DNA of 64,000 nucleotides from Nostoc sp. HK-01 (lineage in GTDB: Bacteria > Cyanobacteriota > Cyanobacteriia > Cyanobacteriales > Nostocaceae). The position numbers were made by a program, and so were the translations under genes. Location: assembly GCA_003990705.1 (NCBI GenBank), contig AP018318.1, positions 1,925,501-1,989,500 on the forward strand, given 5' to 3'. The first letter of the stretch is position 1; each line of letters opens with the position of its first letter. Under the pieces are notes generated by a model, which worked only from the letters and a program-made list of their open reading frames with translations, made no database searches and was not told the origin of the DNA. This document shows positions 1-9,587 of the stretch, in pieces.

Positions 1-1549
1 CAAGATTATGGCTTTTATTAATTTCTTCTATTGTTTGAATTAAAGGATGTGTAATTGTAACTTCATTATTTCGATAAGCACCTATTAAAAGTAAATATTT
101 AGTTTTCTGGTCAGTAATGAGTAATTGTATTAACTTGAGGGTAGCTGAATCACTCCATTGCAAGTCATCTAAAAAGATTACCAAAGGGTGATCTTTTGTG
201 GCAAATACGCGGATAAAGTCTGTAAAAACACGATTAAAGCGATTTTGTGATTCTGCTGCACTGAGTTGAGCTACTTCTGGTTGTTTGCCAATGACCAATT
301 CTACTTCTGGAATTACATCAATAATGACTTTTCCATAAGACTTAACAGCTGCTAAGATTTTACCCCGCCATATTTCAAACTTAGTATCATCTTCTGTAAG
401 CAATTGCCTCATTAATGAACTAAAAGCCTGAATCAATGAGGCATAGGGAACATTCCGTTGAAATTGGTCAAATTTACCACTAATAAAGAAGCCTTTGGCA
501 CGAGTGATCGGTTTATTTACCTCATTCACTACAGAAGATTTACCAATTCCTGAATAGCCAGAAACTAAAATAAGTTCACGCTTGCCTTGACTAACTCGCT
601 CAAAAGCTTCTAAAAGAGAATTAACTTTACTTTCTCTGCCATAAAGCTTTTGGGGAATTAGCAATTGACTTAAAATATCTAACCGACCAGGTGTGAAATT
701 ACAGATTTCTCCTGTTGTTTCTAACTGTTCTTGACATATTTCTAAATCTGCCAACAATCCTTTAGCTGTTTGATAGCGGTCTTCAGCATTTTTTGCCATC
801 AGTTTCTTTACCAGAGACGAGATAGCACTAGGAATTTCTGGATTTAATAATTCAATTTCTGTAGGTTCTTTAGCAATATGAGAGTAAACTAACTCCAGGG
901 GGTCATGACTTTGAAAAGGTAATTGCTTGGTAAGCATTTCATAGAAAGTCACCCCAAGAGAATAAAAATCACTCCGATAGTCAAGGTTGCGGTTCATTCT
1001 CCCGGTTTGTTCCGGGGACATATAAACAAGAGTGCCTTCTAGTTGATTGGGGTTAGCTAGTTGGGGTATTTCTTTATCTAAACGGGAGGCAATACTAAAA
1101 TCAGTCAGTTTGACAAGCCCAGTTTCTGGGTTAATGATGATGTTGGCAGGTTTAATATCTTTATGAATAATATGACAATCATGTACTGAGACTAGAGCTT
1201 TTGCTAATTGAATGGCAATGCTCATAAAACTTTTTAAATCTTGTCTGCTTTGACTTAGCAGTTGTTTCAAAGAGTAGCCATGAATATCTTCAAATACGAT
1301 CGCTAGGCGATTTTTGTGGGTTTCCAGTCTTAAAACCTTGACAACACCTGCTAAATTGAGGTTTTCTGTAATTTTGTATTCATGTCTCAGACGGGCGATC
1401 GCATCTATGGAAGGATAATCCGCTTTCAGAATTTTCAGAATGATCGATTGTTTGTCATATTCTGACCTAGCACGATAAATAATCGTGTCATCTCCTTCAT
1501 GGAGCATTTCGTTTAATTCATACCCTGATATTAAATCAACTGTCAGCAT
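1..1549 (-). CDS. Giant Ser/Thr kinase-AAA ATPase sensor protein (N-terminal part, runs off the left edge)
   Basis: Reading leftward from ATG at 1549, the frame stays open to the window edge (about 516 codons). The first 270 or so residues are a Hanks-type protein kinase: the catalytic loop reads HKDIKPANI, followed by LTDFSIAS in place of DFG, then an SPEQTGRMN activation segment. Next comes an AAA_16-type ATPase with P-loop GYSGIGKSS and Walker B FLDDLQW. This order matches the complete 1795-residue protein at 44573-49960, so the missing C-terminal part probably holds helical repeats, a GAF domain and a histidine kinase. By family knowledge these are cytoplasmic signalling proteins; the input and the target cannot be told from sequence. 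The catalytic loop has HKD instead of HRD, as in its paralogue. The start is chosen because MLTVDLISGYEL lines up with the paralogue's N-terminus. Confidence 0.9.
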   Translation of the reverse strand, partial: MLTVDLISGYELNEMLHEGDDTIIYRARSEYDKQSIILKILKADYPSIDAIARLRHEYKITENLNLAGVVKVLRLETHKNRLAIVFEDIHGYSLKQLLSQSRQDLKSFMSIAIQLAKALVSVHDCHIIHKDIKPANIIINPETGLVKLTDFSIASRLDKEIPQLANPNQLEGTLVYMSPEQTGRMNRNLDYRSDFYSLGVTFYEMLTKQLPFQSHDPLELVYSHIAKEPTEIELLNPEIPSAISSLVKKLMAKNAEDRYQTAKGLLADLEICQEQLETTGEICNFTPGRLDILSQLLIPQKLYGRESKVNSLLEAFERVSQGKRELILVSGYSGIGKSSVVNEVNKPITRAKGFFISGKFDQFQRNVPYASLIQAFSSLMRQLLTEDDTKFEIWRGKILAAVKSYGKVIIDVIPEVELVIGKQPEVAQLSAAESQNRFNRVFTDFIRVFATKDHPLVIFLDDLQWSDSATLKLIQLLITDQKTKYLLLIGAYRNNEVTITHPLIQTIEEINKSHNL

Positions 1550-1665
1550 TGTTATTCCCTTTGTGAATAAACAAAAAATAGTTAAAAAAATTAACTATTT
1601 TTTTATTGAGTTACAAGTTAAAGATTTTGATATTCTAGTAAGACTATTTATGAAATTGAAATATC

Positions 1666-1705
1666 TAGATTCCCGACTGCTGATAAAAATCGGGAATCTA
1701 TTTTT
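1666..1705. terminator. Hairpin between the kinase and NRPS genes
   Basis: There is a perfect 11-bp inverted repeat, TAGATTCCCGA at 1666-1676 and TCGGGAATCTA at 1690-1700, followed on the plus strand by five T. It lies 9 bp beyond the stop codon of the minus-strand NRPS gene, so it probably ends that transcript, although the U-tract is better on the other strand. Confidence 0.45.
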
Positions 1706-1708
1706 AGG

Positions 1709-4700
1709 CTAATAGTTTAGTGATGCAGTATGTTGGAGTTGTCTGGTCGAAAAATGTTTATCAAAGTTGGGTAGGTATTGTCTAATCAGATTTTTATCTA
1801 TTGTTGGACACTTAATATTAGTATCCTTGATCGCCTGAAGGACGTTTTTAGTTTGGAAGTCAGGAGTGCGATGATGTACCTCTAAAATAGTACTGCGGTC
1901 TTGATAGACTTTCTCTTGGAAGAAAGAAATTAATGGATGTAAGGGATTAGTTGTTGACAAAGTAGATAAAGCATTCAACCAGTTTTTTGGAGAAATCTTT
2001 TGTAGAGGATAGCCTAACTCTTTCAAGTATTCAAATATTTCTAGATGGCTTAATTCTTTTTCAGGCGGTACCAGAATATTGTACTGACCACCTGTATATT
2101 TTGTATCCAAGGAAAGATGAGCGATCGCCTCAGCAACATAGTCTACAGGTGTTGGCACCCAACGTTTTTCAGGAAAATCGGGATACATACCCATCTGAAT
2201 GCAACCACTGACGAAGCGATAGAACATATCATTGAGGTTCGCAACTTGGGTTTGTCTGTGTCCAGAAATAAAACCAGGACGGTAAATAGAAACGGCTAAT
2301 CCTTTTGCTTGGGCTGAGTGCAACATCCTTTCCGCAACCCATTTTGACCGTACATATCCATACTCTACAGATATAATTCCTTCACACAGATCAATATCAA
2401 ATTCCTCTGCAACTTCATTTATACCTAGCAAAGATGTGATTGAGCCATAAACAGCTAAGGTAGATAGGTAATGCAAAGTTTTATGACGACGATGTGCTGC
2501 TAAAGTCAGGATATTTGCAGTACCATCAACATTGGATTTTTTGATCAGCGAGTAAGGTTTGATGTAGTTAGTATCAGCAGCTACATGATAAATTTGATCA
2601 ACTTCCTCACCCAGTTGGTCAAATAATCGGGTCGGCAGTTGCAACTGTGGTTGCTCAATATCGCCATTAATGACACTTACCTGCGCCAGTTTTGCCGTTG
2701 GTAGTTGATATTGAATAAAGGTTGCTCGCAGCCTCTCAACTGCATCTGTCTGGTTTTCTGCCCGAATCAGGCAATAAATTTTCTTATAACTACCTTTTGT
2801 CAGTAGTTCATCAAGCAAGTGTGCGCCGAGAAAACCTGTTGTACCTGTAATTAATGCACAGTCATATTTAGCTTGTGGTGGTTCTTGCCAAAGAGATGTG
2901 TTTAAATCTGGAGAAAGTACAGCTTCTGTTTGTAAGTCAATGTATCTATCATTAGCAGCACTTTCACTTTTGAGTTTAAACTGCTCTAATAATCTGGCTA
3001 CATCTGATGGTGTCGGATACTCATAAATTAAGCGAGAAGGAATAGCGACACCAAAATCGCGTTCGAGTCCATATAAGACATGAGCTATACACAGGGAGCT
3101 GCCACCCATTTCAAAGAAATTAGTGTGAGGTTTGCAAGTACCAGTAGGCAATTCTAAAGCTTCATCAAAAACTACCGCAATTTTGATAGAGTTATCCATC
3201 GTATCAGCAACAAAAGATGGTGTTTGAGGCAGTTCTGGTAAAGCATTTCGGTCTACTTTACTACGATTAGGTAGCAAAGGTAATTCGTCCATGAACACAA
3301 AACGCGTAGGCACCATATAATCTGGTAATTGTTCAGCCGCAAAGCGTTGTAGGTGCTTTTCTGTTAAAAAATGCCCAGCTTTGGGAACGATGTATGCAAC
3401 GAGCATTGATACACCATAATTTTCTGGCACATCACTACTTTCTATACGTACACTTCTAATTGCTTTAACGGCATTTGTCTGTACTCCAGGATGTTGGGCA
3501 AGTATCATTTCAATTGCTTCTATTTCTATACGCTTGCCCCGAATTTTCACCTGATGATCAGATCTACCAGCATAGTGTAACAGGCCTGGCTGATGCGGAT
3601 CTTCGTAAACGATATCAGCAGTTTTATAGATTTTGCCTGCACCAAAAGGGTTGTCTAGAAAACGAGAACTTGTAATTTCTGGTTTGTCTAGATAGCCTTT
3701 AGCTACTCCCATACCACCTACATATAGCTCACCCTTTTCACCACTATGACAAAGTTGGAGTTCTTCATTGAGAATGTATAGCTCTACATTTGGTAGTGCA
3801 TAGCCAATAGGCAGACTCATTTCTTGTTGCTTGAATTCGTACATTGTGCAACAAACTGTGATTTCTGTTGGCCCATAAGCATTGAAAAAGCGTGTATGAG
3901 GCGAAACCCAGGCTTTTGCAAGTGAGACAGAGCAAGCTTCACCACCTACTACTACCATTCGTAAATCAGTTAAATAATTACGAAAAGATGTGAGGGTTGC
4001 CAGTACAGAAGGTGGTAGCATCACCCATTGCACCCTATATTTTGTGAGGAAATTTGCCAAGAGTTGCCCAGGAAGCATTTGCTCTCTTGCACCTAGTACT
4101 AAAGTTGCACCACCACATAAGGCTGTGAAGATTTCCCAGACGGCGGCATCAAAACTGATAGAAGCAAACTGAAGTAAACGCAAGCCTGGTTTGATATTAA
4201 AAGTGTGACAACTAGCTTCTGCAAGATTGAGCAACCCTTGATGGGTAAGCATTACGCCTTTAGGAACGCCTGTAGAACCAGATGTGTAGATAATGTAAGC
4301 TAATTGGTCAGGCTCTACGGAAGGTAACGAAGAGGATGTAGTTAAAGGTTGCCAGACTGTAGGAGTGTCTAAAAAACACATTTGTCCGTCCAAACCACTC
4401 TGCCGCATTGCTGGCTCAATATCAAAGGCAAACTTTTGCTGTGTCAGAATCGTGGTTAATTTAGCATCAGCAATCATGTAACTAAGTCGCTGACGGGGTA
4501 AATCAGGATCAAGAGGAACAAACGCTGCACCTGCTTTTAAAATGGCGCAGATTGCAATCACCATTTCAAAAGAAGGTTCGATACACAATCCTACTAAATT
4601 GTTTGGTTTTAGTGAACCTTGTGCTGTTAAGTATTGAGATAACTGTTCTGTCCTTTGTTGCAATTCACCATACGTAAACTGCTGATCTTCGATAATCACA

Positions 4701-4783
4701 GCTAGTTCATCATGATATTTCTGAAAAACGAAATCGATGAGAGAAACTACTGTTGTATGAATTTGAGAATTTTGATTATTCAT
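1709..4783 (-). CDS. Single-module NRPS-like enzyme: adenylation-thiolation-thioester reductase (A-T-R)
   Basis: This 1024-residue protein has three domains. Residues 15-520 are an amino-acid adenylation domain (A3 core YIIYTSGSTGVPKG near 164-177, NAYGPTE at A5, GRSDHQVKIRGKRIE at A8, NRSKVDR at A10 with the catalytic Lys near 509). A peptidyl-carrier domain follows (NFFEMGGSSL, phosphopantetheine Ser near 563). The end is an extended short-chain reductase domain (TGTTGFLG near 646-653, catalytic YVRSK near 810-814) of the kind that releases a thioester as aldehyde or alcohol. There is no condensation domain, so it would load one amino acid and reduce it. Aligning by eye, the specificity positions read about D-A-W-M-V-G-A-V-C-K, close to phenylalanine-type codes; this is inference. 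The longest frame opens with TTG at 4810; the ATG at 4783 is preferred. No other biosynthetic gene is adjacent. A phosphopantetheinyl transferase would be needed from elsewhere. Confidence 0.88.
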   Translation of the reverse strand: MNNQNSQIHTTVVSLIDFVFQKYHDELAVIIEDQQFTYGELQQRTEQLSQYLTAQGSLKPNNLVGLCIEPSFEMVIAICAILKAGAAFVPLDPDLPRQRLSYMIADAKLTTILTQQKFAFDIEPAMRQSGLDGQMCFLDTPTVWQPLTTSSSLPSVEPDQLAYIIYTSGSTGVPKGVMLTHQGLLNLAEASCHTFNIKPGLRLLQFASISFDAAVWEIFTALCGGATLVLGAREQMLPGQLLANFLTKYRVQWVMLPPSVLATLTSFRNYLTDLRMVVVGGEACSVSLAKAWVSPHTRFFNAYGPTEITVCCTMYEFKQQEMSLPIGYALPNVELYILNEELQLCHSGEKGELYVGGMGVAKGYLDKPEITSSRFLDNPFGAGKIYKTADIVYEDPHQPGLLHYAGRSDHQVKIRGKRIEIEAIEMILAQHPGVQTNAVKAIRSVRIESSDVPENYGVSMLVAYIVPKAGHFLTEKHLQRFAAEQLPDYMVPTRFVFMDELPLLPNRSKVDRNALPELPQTPSFVADTMDNSIKIAVVFDEALELPTGTCKPHTNFFEMGGSSLCIAHVLYGLERDFGVAIPSRLIYEYPTPSDVARLLEQFKLKSESAANDRYIDLQTEAVLSPDLNTSLWQEPPQAKYDCALITGTTGFLGAHLLDELLTKGSYKKIYCLIRAENQTDAVERLRATFIQYQLPTAKLAQVSVINGDIEQPQLQLPTRLFDQLGEEVDQIYHVAADTNYIKPYSLIKKSNVDGTANILTLAAHRRHKTLHYLSTLAVYGSITSLLGINEVAEEFDIDLCEGIISVEYGYVRSKWVAERMLHSAQAKGLAVSIYRPGFISGHRQTQVANLNDMFYRFVSGCIQMGMYPDFPEKRWVPTPVDYVAEAIAHLSLDTKYTGGQYNILVPPEKELSHLEIFEYLKELGYPLQKISPKNWLNALSTLSTTNPLHPLISFFQEKVYQDRSTILEVHHRTPDFQTKNVLQAIKDTNIKCPTIDKNLIRQYLPNFDKHFSTRQLQHTASLNY

Positions 4784-5546
4784 TATAATTACAGATACGT
4801 ATTTGCTCAAAAAATGCGAAATTAGATGATGGAGATAGATAGCACTGATAAAACTGAAAGTTCAAAGTGGAAGCTTGTAAAACTGAGAATTATAAGATTA
4901 GCAATTTCCTATATTTAAATTGATAATTTGGTTATCTGGCAATCCTAAAAGAATTACAAAAATAATTGTTTGATTAGCTAACTGCATACTTCAAATCAGA
5001 AGCTATCGGCTATCTTGCAGGGTCAAAAAGCTATTTTTATTTCAATAAGCTCTTGAGTGCAAGGCAGAGTATGTTCAAAGCAGAGAAGTTCTACAAAGTA
5101 TTGTAAATCTGTAGAAACTACAATTTTTTCTAAAAATTACTAACTCTAGATTTAGATGTTGTTTCAGCAATTTAACGCAAGTAGTTTTCAATCTAGCTTG
5201 TAAAATTATCATCTAAAATTCCGAAGATAAAAATCTGAAGCTAGAAAATCATCTTGACATAGCTTTTCTTAAATATCTAGATGTTAATTCAAATCTTTAA
5301 CTTTATAAAATCACTATAATCAATACCTATGCAAAGATATTTAAGTATGTAATGGGAAAGTAATTTCATATTGATTGTTTACTAAATAAAGGGTTTAATC
5401 AATATTTAATCAGTAATTTATTTTGTCTAAATAATTTATCGGAAAACAAATATTATAATTTTAAAATTACTAGTAATTCTACGTAAGTAGCATAAAAATT
5501 AGCTTCTTACACAAATCAGGTATTCAAGTTTATATTCAGCAATTTG
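4784..5546. other. AT-rich intergenic region, no gene seen
   Basis: This 760-bp region lies upstream of the NRPS gene and downstream of the WD40 gene's start-distal side. It is very AT-rich with many stops in all frames. I could not identify a convincing promoter, RNA or repeat in it. Confidence 0.5.
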
Positions 5547-7901
5547 CTAAACTTGCCAAATTTTGATTGTTTTATCAGAACTACCACTAACTAAAAATTT
5601 ACCATCAGGACTCAGAGCGAGAGAATTTACAGTTCCTGAATGTCCGGTGAGTGTGTAGAGGATTTCATTTGTCGCAATCCGCCAAATATTAATTGTGCGA
5701 TCGCCACTACCACTAAATAAACGTTGTCCATCAGAACTCAGAGTGATGGATTTGACTGCATCTGAGTGGCCTTGGAGAGTCTGCAAAAGTTTACCTGTTA
5801 GCAAATGCCAAATCTTAATCGTTGTATCAGTACTACCGCTAAACAGCAGTTGTCCATCAGAACTAATGGCGATTGATTTTACGTCGCCTGTATGACCTGT
5901 GAGTGTGCGTAATGGATCACCTGTGCGCGGGTTCCACAGTCTAATTTTACTATCGGAACTACCACTGGCTAAAATGCTACCATCAGGACTAATGGCGACA
6001 GCATGAACAGCTGAAGAATGCCAAAGTGTACAAATGCGATCGCCTTTATGTAAATTCCAAATTTTAATTTTATTACTACCACTAGCGAGAATCTGCCCAT
6101 CAGGACTAATATCGACAACGTTGACTGGTTTTTGATGACCTAATAGGGTGTGGATTAACTGACCAGTGCTTAAATGCCAAACTGTGACATTACTTTTGGG
6201 ATGTTGACAACTTCCCACCGCCAGAAAATTCCCATCAGAACTAATCGCCACCGATGAAACTTCGCCTAAATTCCCGGTGAGAGTTCTAATCTGTTTTCCG
6301 GTTTGCAAATTCCAGATATTAATTGTTTGATCTGCACAGCCACTCACGACAGTCTCTCCATCAGGACTAATAGCCACAGATGCAACTTTACCGGAATGAC
6401 CTGTTAAGGTGTGGATGAGTTCGGGAGATTCGAGGGTGCGTTTGTGTTTGAGGGTGGCGATCGCCTGTAAGATTTTTTCTGTGGATGCAATACTTTGGCG
6501 ATCGCTCACTGCCATAAAATATTCTTTGAGTTTATCAAAATATTCCTCATCTTCTATTTTGATGACAGATAGCATTGCTTCTAGAGGATGAGGAAATTCC
6601 TGAGTTTTAACTTGACGCAATTCTAACCAGGTGTTGATGGAATAATCTACTTGTTCTTGCGCCCAAGAGCGATCGGGTAAATGTGATAAACTCTGCGCTA
6701 ATTGTAAAGCTAACTCTGGAACCCAATATCTACGCTCTTTTTCCAGAGCTTGATAAACTTGTTGATACCCTGTGGCATATACCTGGAGTATATTATCTTC
6801 TGACATTGCCTGTACTACGGGCAAATCTAGCCTATCTTTGAGAAAACTAGGTAACAACTCTGGTAATAATGGTGGTACATCATGATGAACCAAGTGATAA
6901 GCATCTGCTACCCAAGCTGCAACTAAACAATGACAGGTATTTAATACTTGACAAAACTTAGCAATATCTTGCTGATTTATTTGGTATTTCCAAGACAGTT
7001 TAGTAATATCAATCCCTTTAGCTTGCCATTTTTCTGCCTTTTCTAAAATTGCCAAATTATGTACATTATCACCGCCTAACTGATTAATTTCCTCTAAGTC
7101 TTCACCTAAATTGATTAATTCATCTCTAATTTTTTTCCACTCTAAAGCCCGATTTTTAGCAAACTCTTGTAAAATCTCTTTGTATGGTAGCCGAGAGATA
7201 GTTTTATAAAAATAATTCTCTTGACCTAAGCCCCAATAAGCAATCCGAAAATTTAAATAATCACCATCATGGTCTGATTCTAAAATTAAAATTGGCTCTG
7301 TTTTTAACAGACTAAATAAAGCTTTAATACTCGATTCACTATGAAAACGTTTACTATCCCAAGCACCTGCTAAAAATTCTGTTGGTCTGGTAGGGTGATG
7401 CAGAGAATAATTAGTATTAATAAATTCACGCAAACCCTCAGCTAAAATTCTTTCTAATTCCGAAATTTCTTCAGGATTGCTGTCAAATTGGTCAAACTTA
7501 ATTTGTGGAGGCGCGAGAAAAATTTTCAGAGGGGTATTTGTGTGAGTGTTCCGAGTTTCTAAAATTTGCGAAGGATATAATCTTAAAGGCCAGCTATCCA
7601 AAACTTTATTGACTTCTGGTAACTGAAGAGATGTATCTCTTTCCTGTTGTGCAATTTGTAATTGTGTTTCTCGTTGATAAACGGCTAATCTCTGTTGTAA
7701 GAGTTTTTCTTGGTGAAATTCATCTTCGGAACTTTTGCTATTAGTGGTAATATTTACAAATTCAATAATTTCTTCGATAACTTGCGGTAATTGATAATTT
7801 GTTGTATTTATACCTTCTGATGTTCTCTTTTGTACAAGATTGACAACTACAGGTGCAAACTCTAGTACAAGTTGGATGAGTAACCTTAACCCTTGTTCCA
7901 T
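5547..7901 (-). CDS. WD40-repeat protein with an unrecognised N-terminal region
   Basis: The protein has 784 residues. The C-terminal 290 or so contain seven WD40 blades, each with the GH...SPDG(x)n(F/L)SGS...IKIW pattern and ending in IWNL, VWHL, IWNL, LWNP, IWHL, IWRI and IWQV. That is enough for one closed seven-bladed propeller, a protein-interaction platform. The N-terminal 480 residues are mostly helical, with a charged, coiled-coil-like stretch near residues 60-90. A conserved-looking block (FLAGAWDSKRF, LILESDHDGDYLNFRIAYWGLG) follows that I cannot assign to any family. No kinase, NTPase or protease motif is visible. Several blades are close copies of each other, suggesting recent duplication. 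The start ATG at 7901 is the only good one. Confidence 0.85.
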   Translation of the reverse strand: MEQGLRLLIQLVLEFAPVVVNLVQKRTSEGINTTNYQLPQVIEEIIEFVNITTNSKSSEDEFHQEKLLQQRLAVYQRETQLQIAQQERDTSLQLPEVNKVLDSWPLRLYPSQILETRNTHTNTPLKIFLAPPQIKFDQFDSNPEEISELERILAEGLREFINTNYSLHHPTRPTEFLAGAWDSKRFHSESSIKALFSLLKTEPILILESDHDGDYLNFRIAYWGLGQENYFYKTISRLPYKEILQEFAKNRALEWKKIRDELINLGEDLEEINQLGGDNVHNLAILEKAEKWQAKGIDITKLSWKYQINQQDIAKFCQVLNTCHCLVAAWVADAYHLVHHDVPPLLPELLPSFLKDRLDLPVVQAMSEDNILQVYATGYQQVYQALEKERRYWVPELALQLAQSLSHLPDRSWAQEQVDYSINTWLELRQVKTQEFPHPLEAMLSVIKIEDEEYFDKLKEYFMAVSDRQSIASTEKILQAIATLKHKRTLESPELIHTLTGHSGKVASVAISPDGETVVSGCADQTINIWNLQTGKQIRTLTGNLGEVSSVAISSDGNFLAVGSCQHPKSNVTVWHLSTGQLIHTLLGHQKPVNVVDISPDGQILASGSNKIKIWNLHKGDRICTLWHSSAVHAVAISPDGSILASGSSDSKIRLWNPRTGDPLRTLTGHTGDVKSIAISSDGQLLFSGSTDTTIKIWHLLTGKLLQTLQGHSDAVKSITLSSDGQRLFSGSGDRTINIWRIATNEILYTLTGHSGTVNSLALSPDGKFLVSGSSDKTIKIWQV

Positions 7902-8342
7902 AAAGGGATGCCTGTTAGATTAATAAAATAAATTGTGGAGAAAAAATACTTTTAACTACAGCAGTTTGTTATTAAGTCATGCTGATATTCATCACTTAAA
8001 ATAAATGCCATAAGCCATAGTACTACTTAGCGGGATCAGATTTGCCCATAAATTTAATCTCTAGTGTTAATGATGATGCCGCCATATTAACTGCGTTATA
8101 ACTAATTGCCGAACATCATAGTAGAATTGAAGAGAAATTTTTTCTAGCGATCGCAGCCCTAATCAAATTTTAAAATAGTCAGAAAATTAAGTAAACTAAT
8201 TGATGTCCCAACATAGAAATTTCGAGTAAATTAAAGATTTATGCTATGGTTCAAAGCTATCACCATATTAACCTGCTAAATAAGGCTTAAAATCATAAAA
8301 TCTGCTTATTAAAGCATATAACTAAATTCTACACATACTTTA
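7902..8342. other. Intergenic region without a recognised gene
   Basis: It lies upstream of the WD40 gene and contains a partial HIP1 site (GCGATCGC near 8147) and otherwise AT-rich sequence. No ORF with coding character, tRNA or clear promoter was found. Confidence 0.4.
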
Positions 8343-8387
8343 CTGAGCATTTTCTACTATATGAAGGTTTGACTAGAAAATGCTCAG
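8343..8387 (-). terminator. 14-bp inverted repeat downstream of the small secreted protein gene
   Basis: CTGAGCATTTTCTA at 8343-8356 pairs perfectly with TAGAAAATGCTCAG at 8374-8387 across a 17-nt loop. It lies 15 bp past the stop codon of the gene ending at 8403. No strong U-tract follows. Its loop text (ACTATAT) and arms resemble the hairpin repeats at 12869 and 56777. Confidence 0.4.
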
Positions 8388-8402
8388 TCTTACCTAACAC
8401 AA

Positions 8403-8792
8403 TTAAAATCTAATTCCTAATTGTCCATTAAAGCCTCTGACAGAATTATAACCTGCACCGACAAAGACGTGTTTTGTAGCACCTACCTGAACACCACCAG
8501 AAACAGCAAGACCTCTATCTTGAGAATATAATCCCACTCCTACATAAGGAGAAATAACTGGTAAATTGATAAACTTTAGCACATCTACTCCCGTAGCACC
8601 GTCAGGGCCATTTCCCACTTCCACACCTAAATTTAAGGCTCTAGCTCCCACAGCATAAGTTGTATCGCCATCTTTGCTCCCAACAGATACCCAAGGTTGT
8701 GGTACTAATTGAGCAGATGCTTGGCTAGGCGCAAACAAAGCGAACAAACCAATGGATGTAATGAGTGTTTTAGTAATAATTGCTTTTTTCAT
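8403..8792 (-). CDS. Small secreted protein, possible outer-membrane beta-barrel fragment
   Basis: The 129 residues begin with a clear Sec signal peptide (positive MKK, hydrophobic core, ASA-Q cleavage near residue 27). The mature part is rich in Gly, Val and alternating hydrophobic residues (YVGVGLYSQ, LAVSGGVQVGA, HVFVGAGYN) and ends in IRF. A terminal aromatic residue is typical of outer-membrane beta-barrel strands. At about 100 residues it is short for a closed barrel. The start is firmly supported by a strong Shine-Dalgarno sequence, AGGAGG, a few bases upstream of ATG. I do not recognise the family. Confidence 0.75.
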   Translation of the reverse strand: MKKAIITKTLITSIGLFALFAPSQASAQLVPQPWVSVGSKDGDTTYAVGARALNLGVEVGNGPDGATGVDVLKFINLPVISPYVGVGLYSQDRGLAVSGGVQVGATKHVFVGAGYNSVRGFNGQLGIRF

Positions 8793-9587
8793 CCTTTCCT
8801 CCTAATATTAACCAGCCAAGATGATTAGTTGTGACGCATTTGCTAAAGTTAAGTGCCTGAATTAAGTGAGATAAGTTTGCGCTCAAAGATAGTAACTTGG
8901 AGTGAATTTGCCAGTGAGAATATTATTATTGATGGCAACTTATTATGATTAGACAAAAACATGAAATATCTATAAGAATCATCTTTGATTGTTGAGAAAA
9001 CAAAGTGAATTTCTACCTGACTTATTTGGTGTTATTGATGATGTAGGGACTGGTACTAAGCGCAGCCGAAGTAGCTTATCGAAGTGTTCTCTATTCCCTA
9101 CCTAAACAAATAATTTCATTAATTACAGTCAATTTAGATAAAACTGAGCGGTATTTTCACATAAGCTAGTTTTTTATACTGAGTTACTGACTCCAAAAGG
9201 ACTCTCTGATTTGATGAAATGAATCGTTGAAAGTAATTAAGTAAATTTATTTCGGGTGAATTTTTCATATAAACTTTTTTAAATTACGTAGAATTATTTA
9301 AATTATTTAGAAAATAAATTACATTATCATCTGCGATTCAAATTCAAAATAATAGTAGATAAACTCAGGTAAGCAGATTATAGCAGTATTAGAATGTAGC
9401 CAATAACATCAGTAATTTAAATCTGGCCTATTCTTTGTTCACATCGCTCTTGGGATTGTACAACCAAGAACAGTTTAGTAATAGATGCTATCGCTCAATC
9501 ACTTGGGAAAAACTCACGCAACTTTGACAAGCAATAGTAAAAGCTAATTTTACTATCGCTTGTGATAGTTGCGTAGATCTTAATTTT
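8793..9587. other. Long intergenic region between divergent genes
   Basis: About 800 bp separates the minus-strand secreted protein from the plus-strand RTX protease. Around 9056-9087 there is a GC-richer fragment (CGCAGCCGAAGTAGCTTATC) resembling the palindromic repeats scattered in Nostocales genomes, bordered by GTAGGGA and TCCCTAC. Otherwise it is AT-rich; both promoters must lie here but I cannot place them. Confidence 0.4.

Noticed and set aside
1485-1712. Small plus-strand frame between the kinase and NRPS genes
   Set aside because: It overlaps the kinase 5' end, has no ribosome-binding site and ends in the hairpin.
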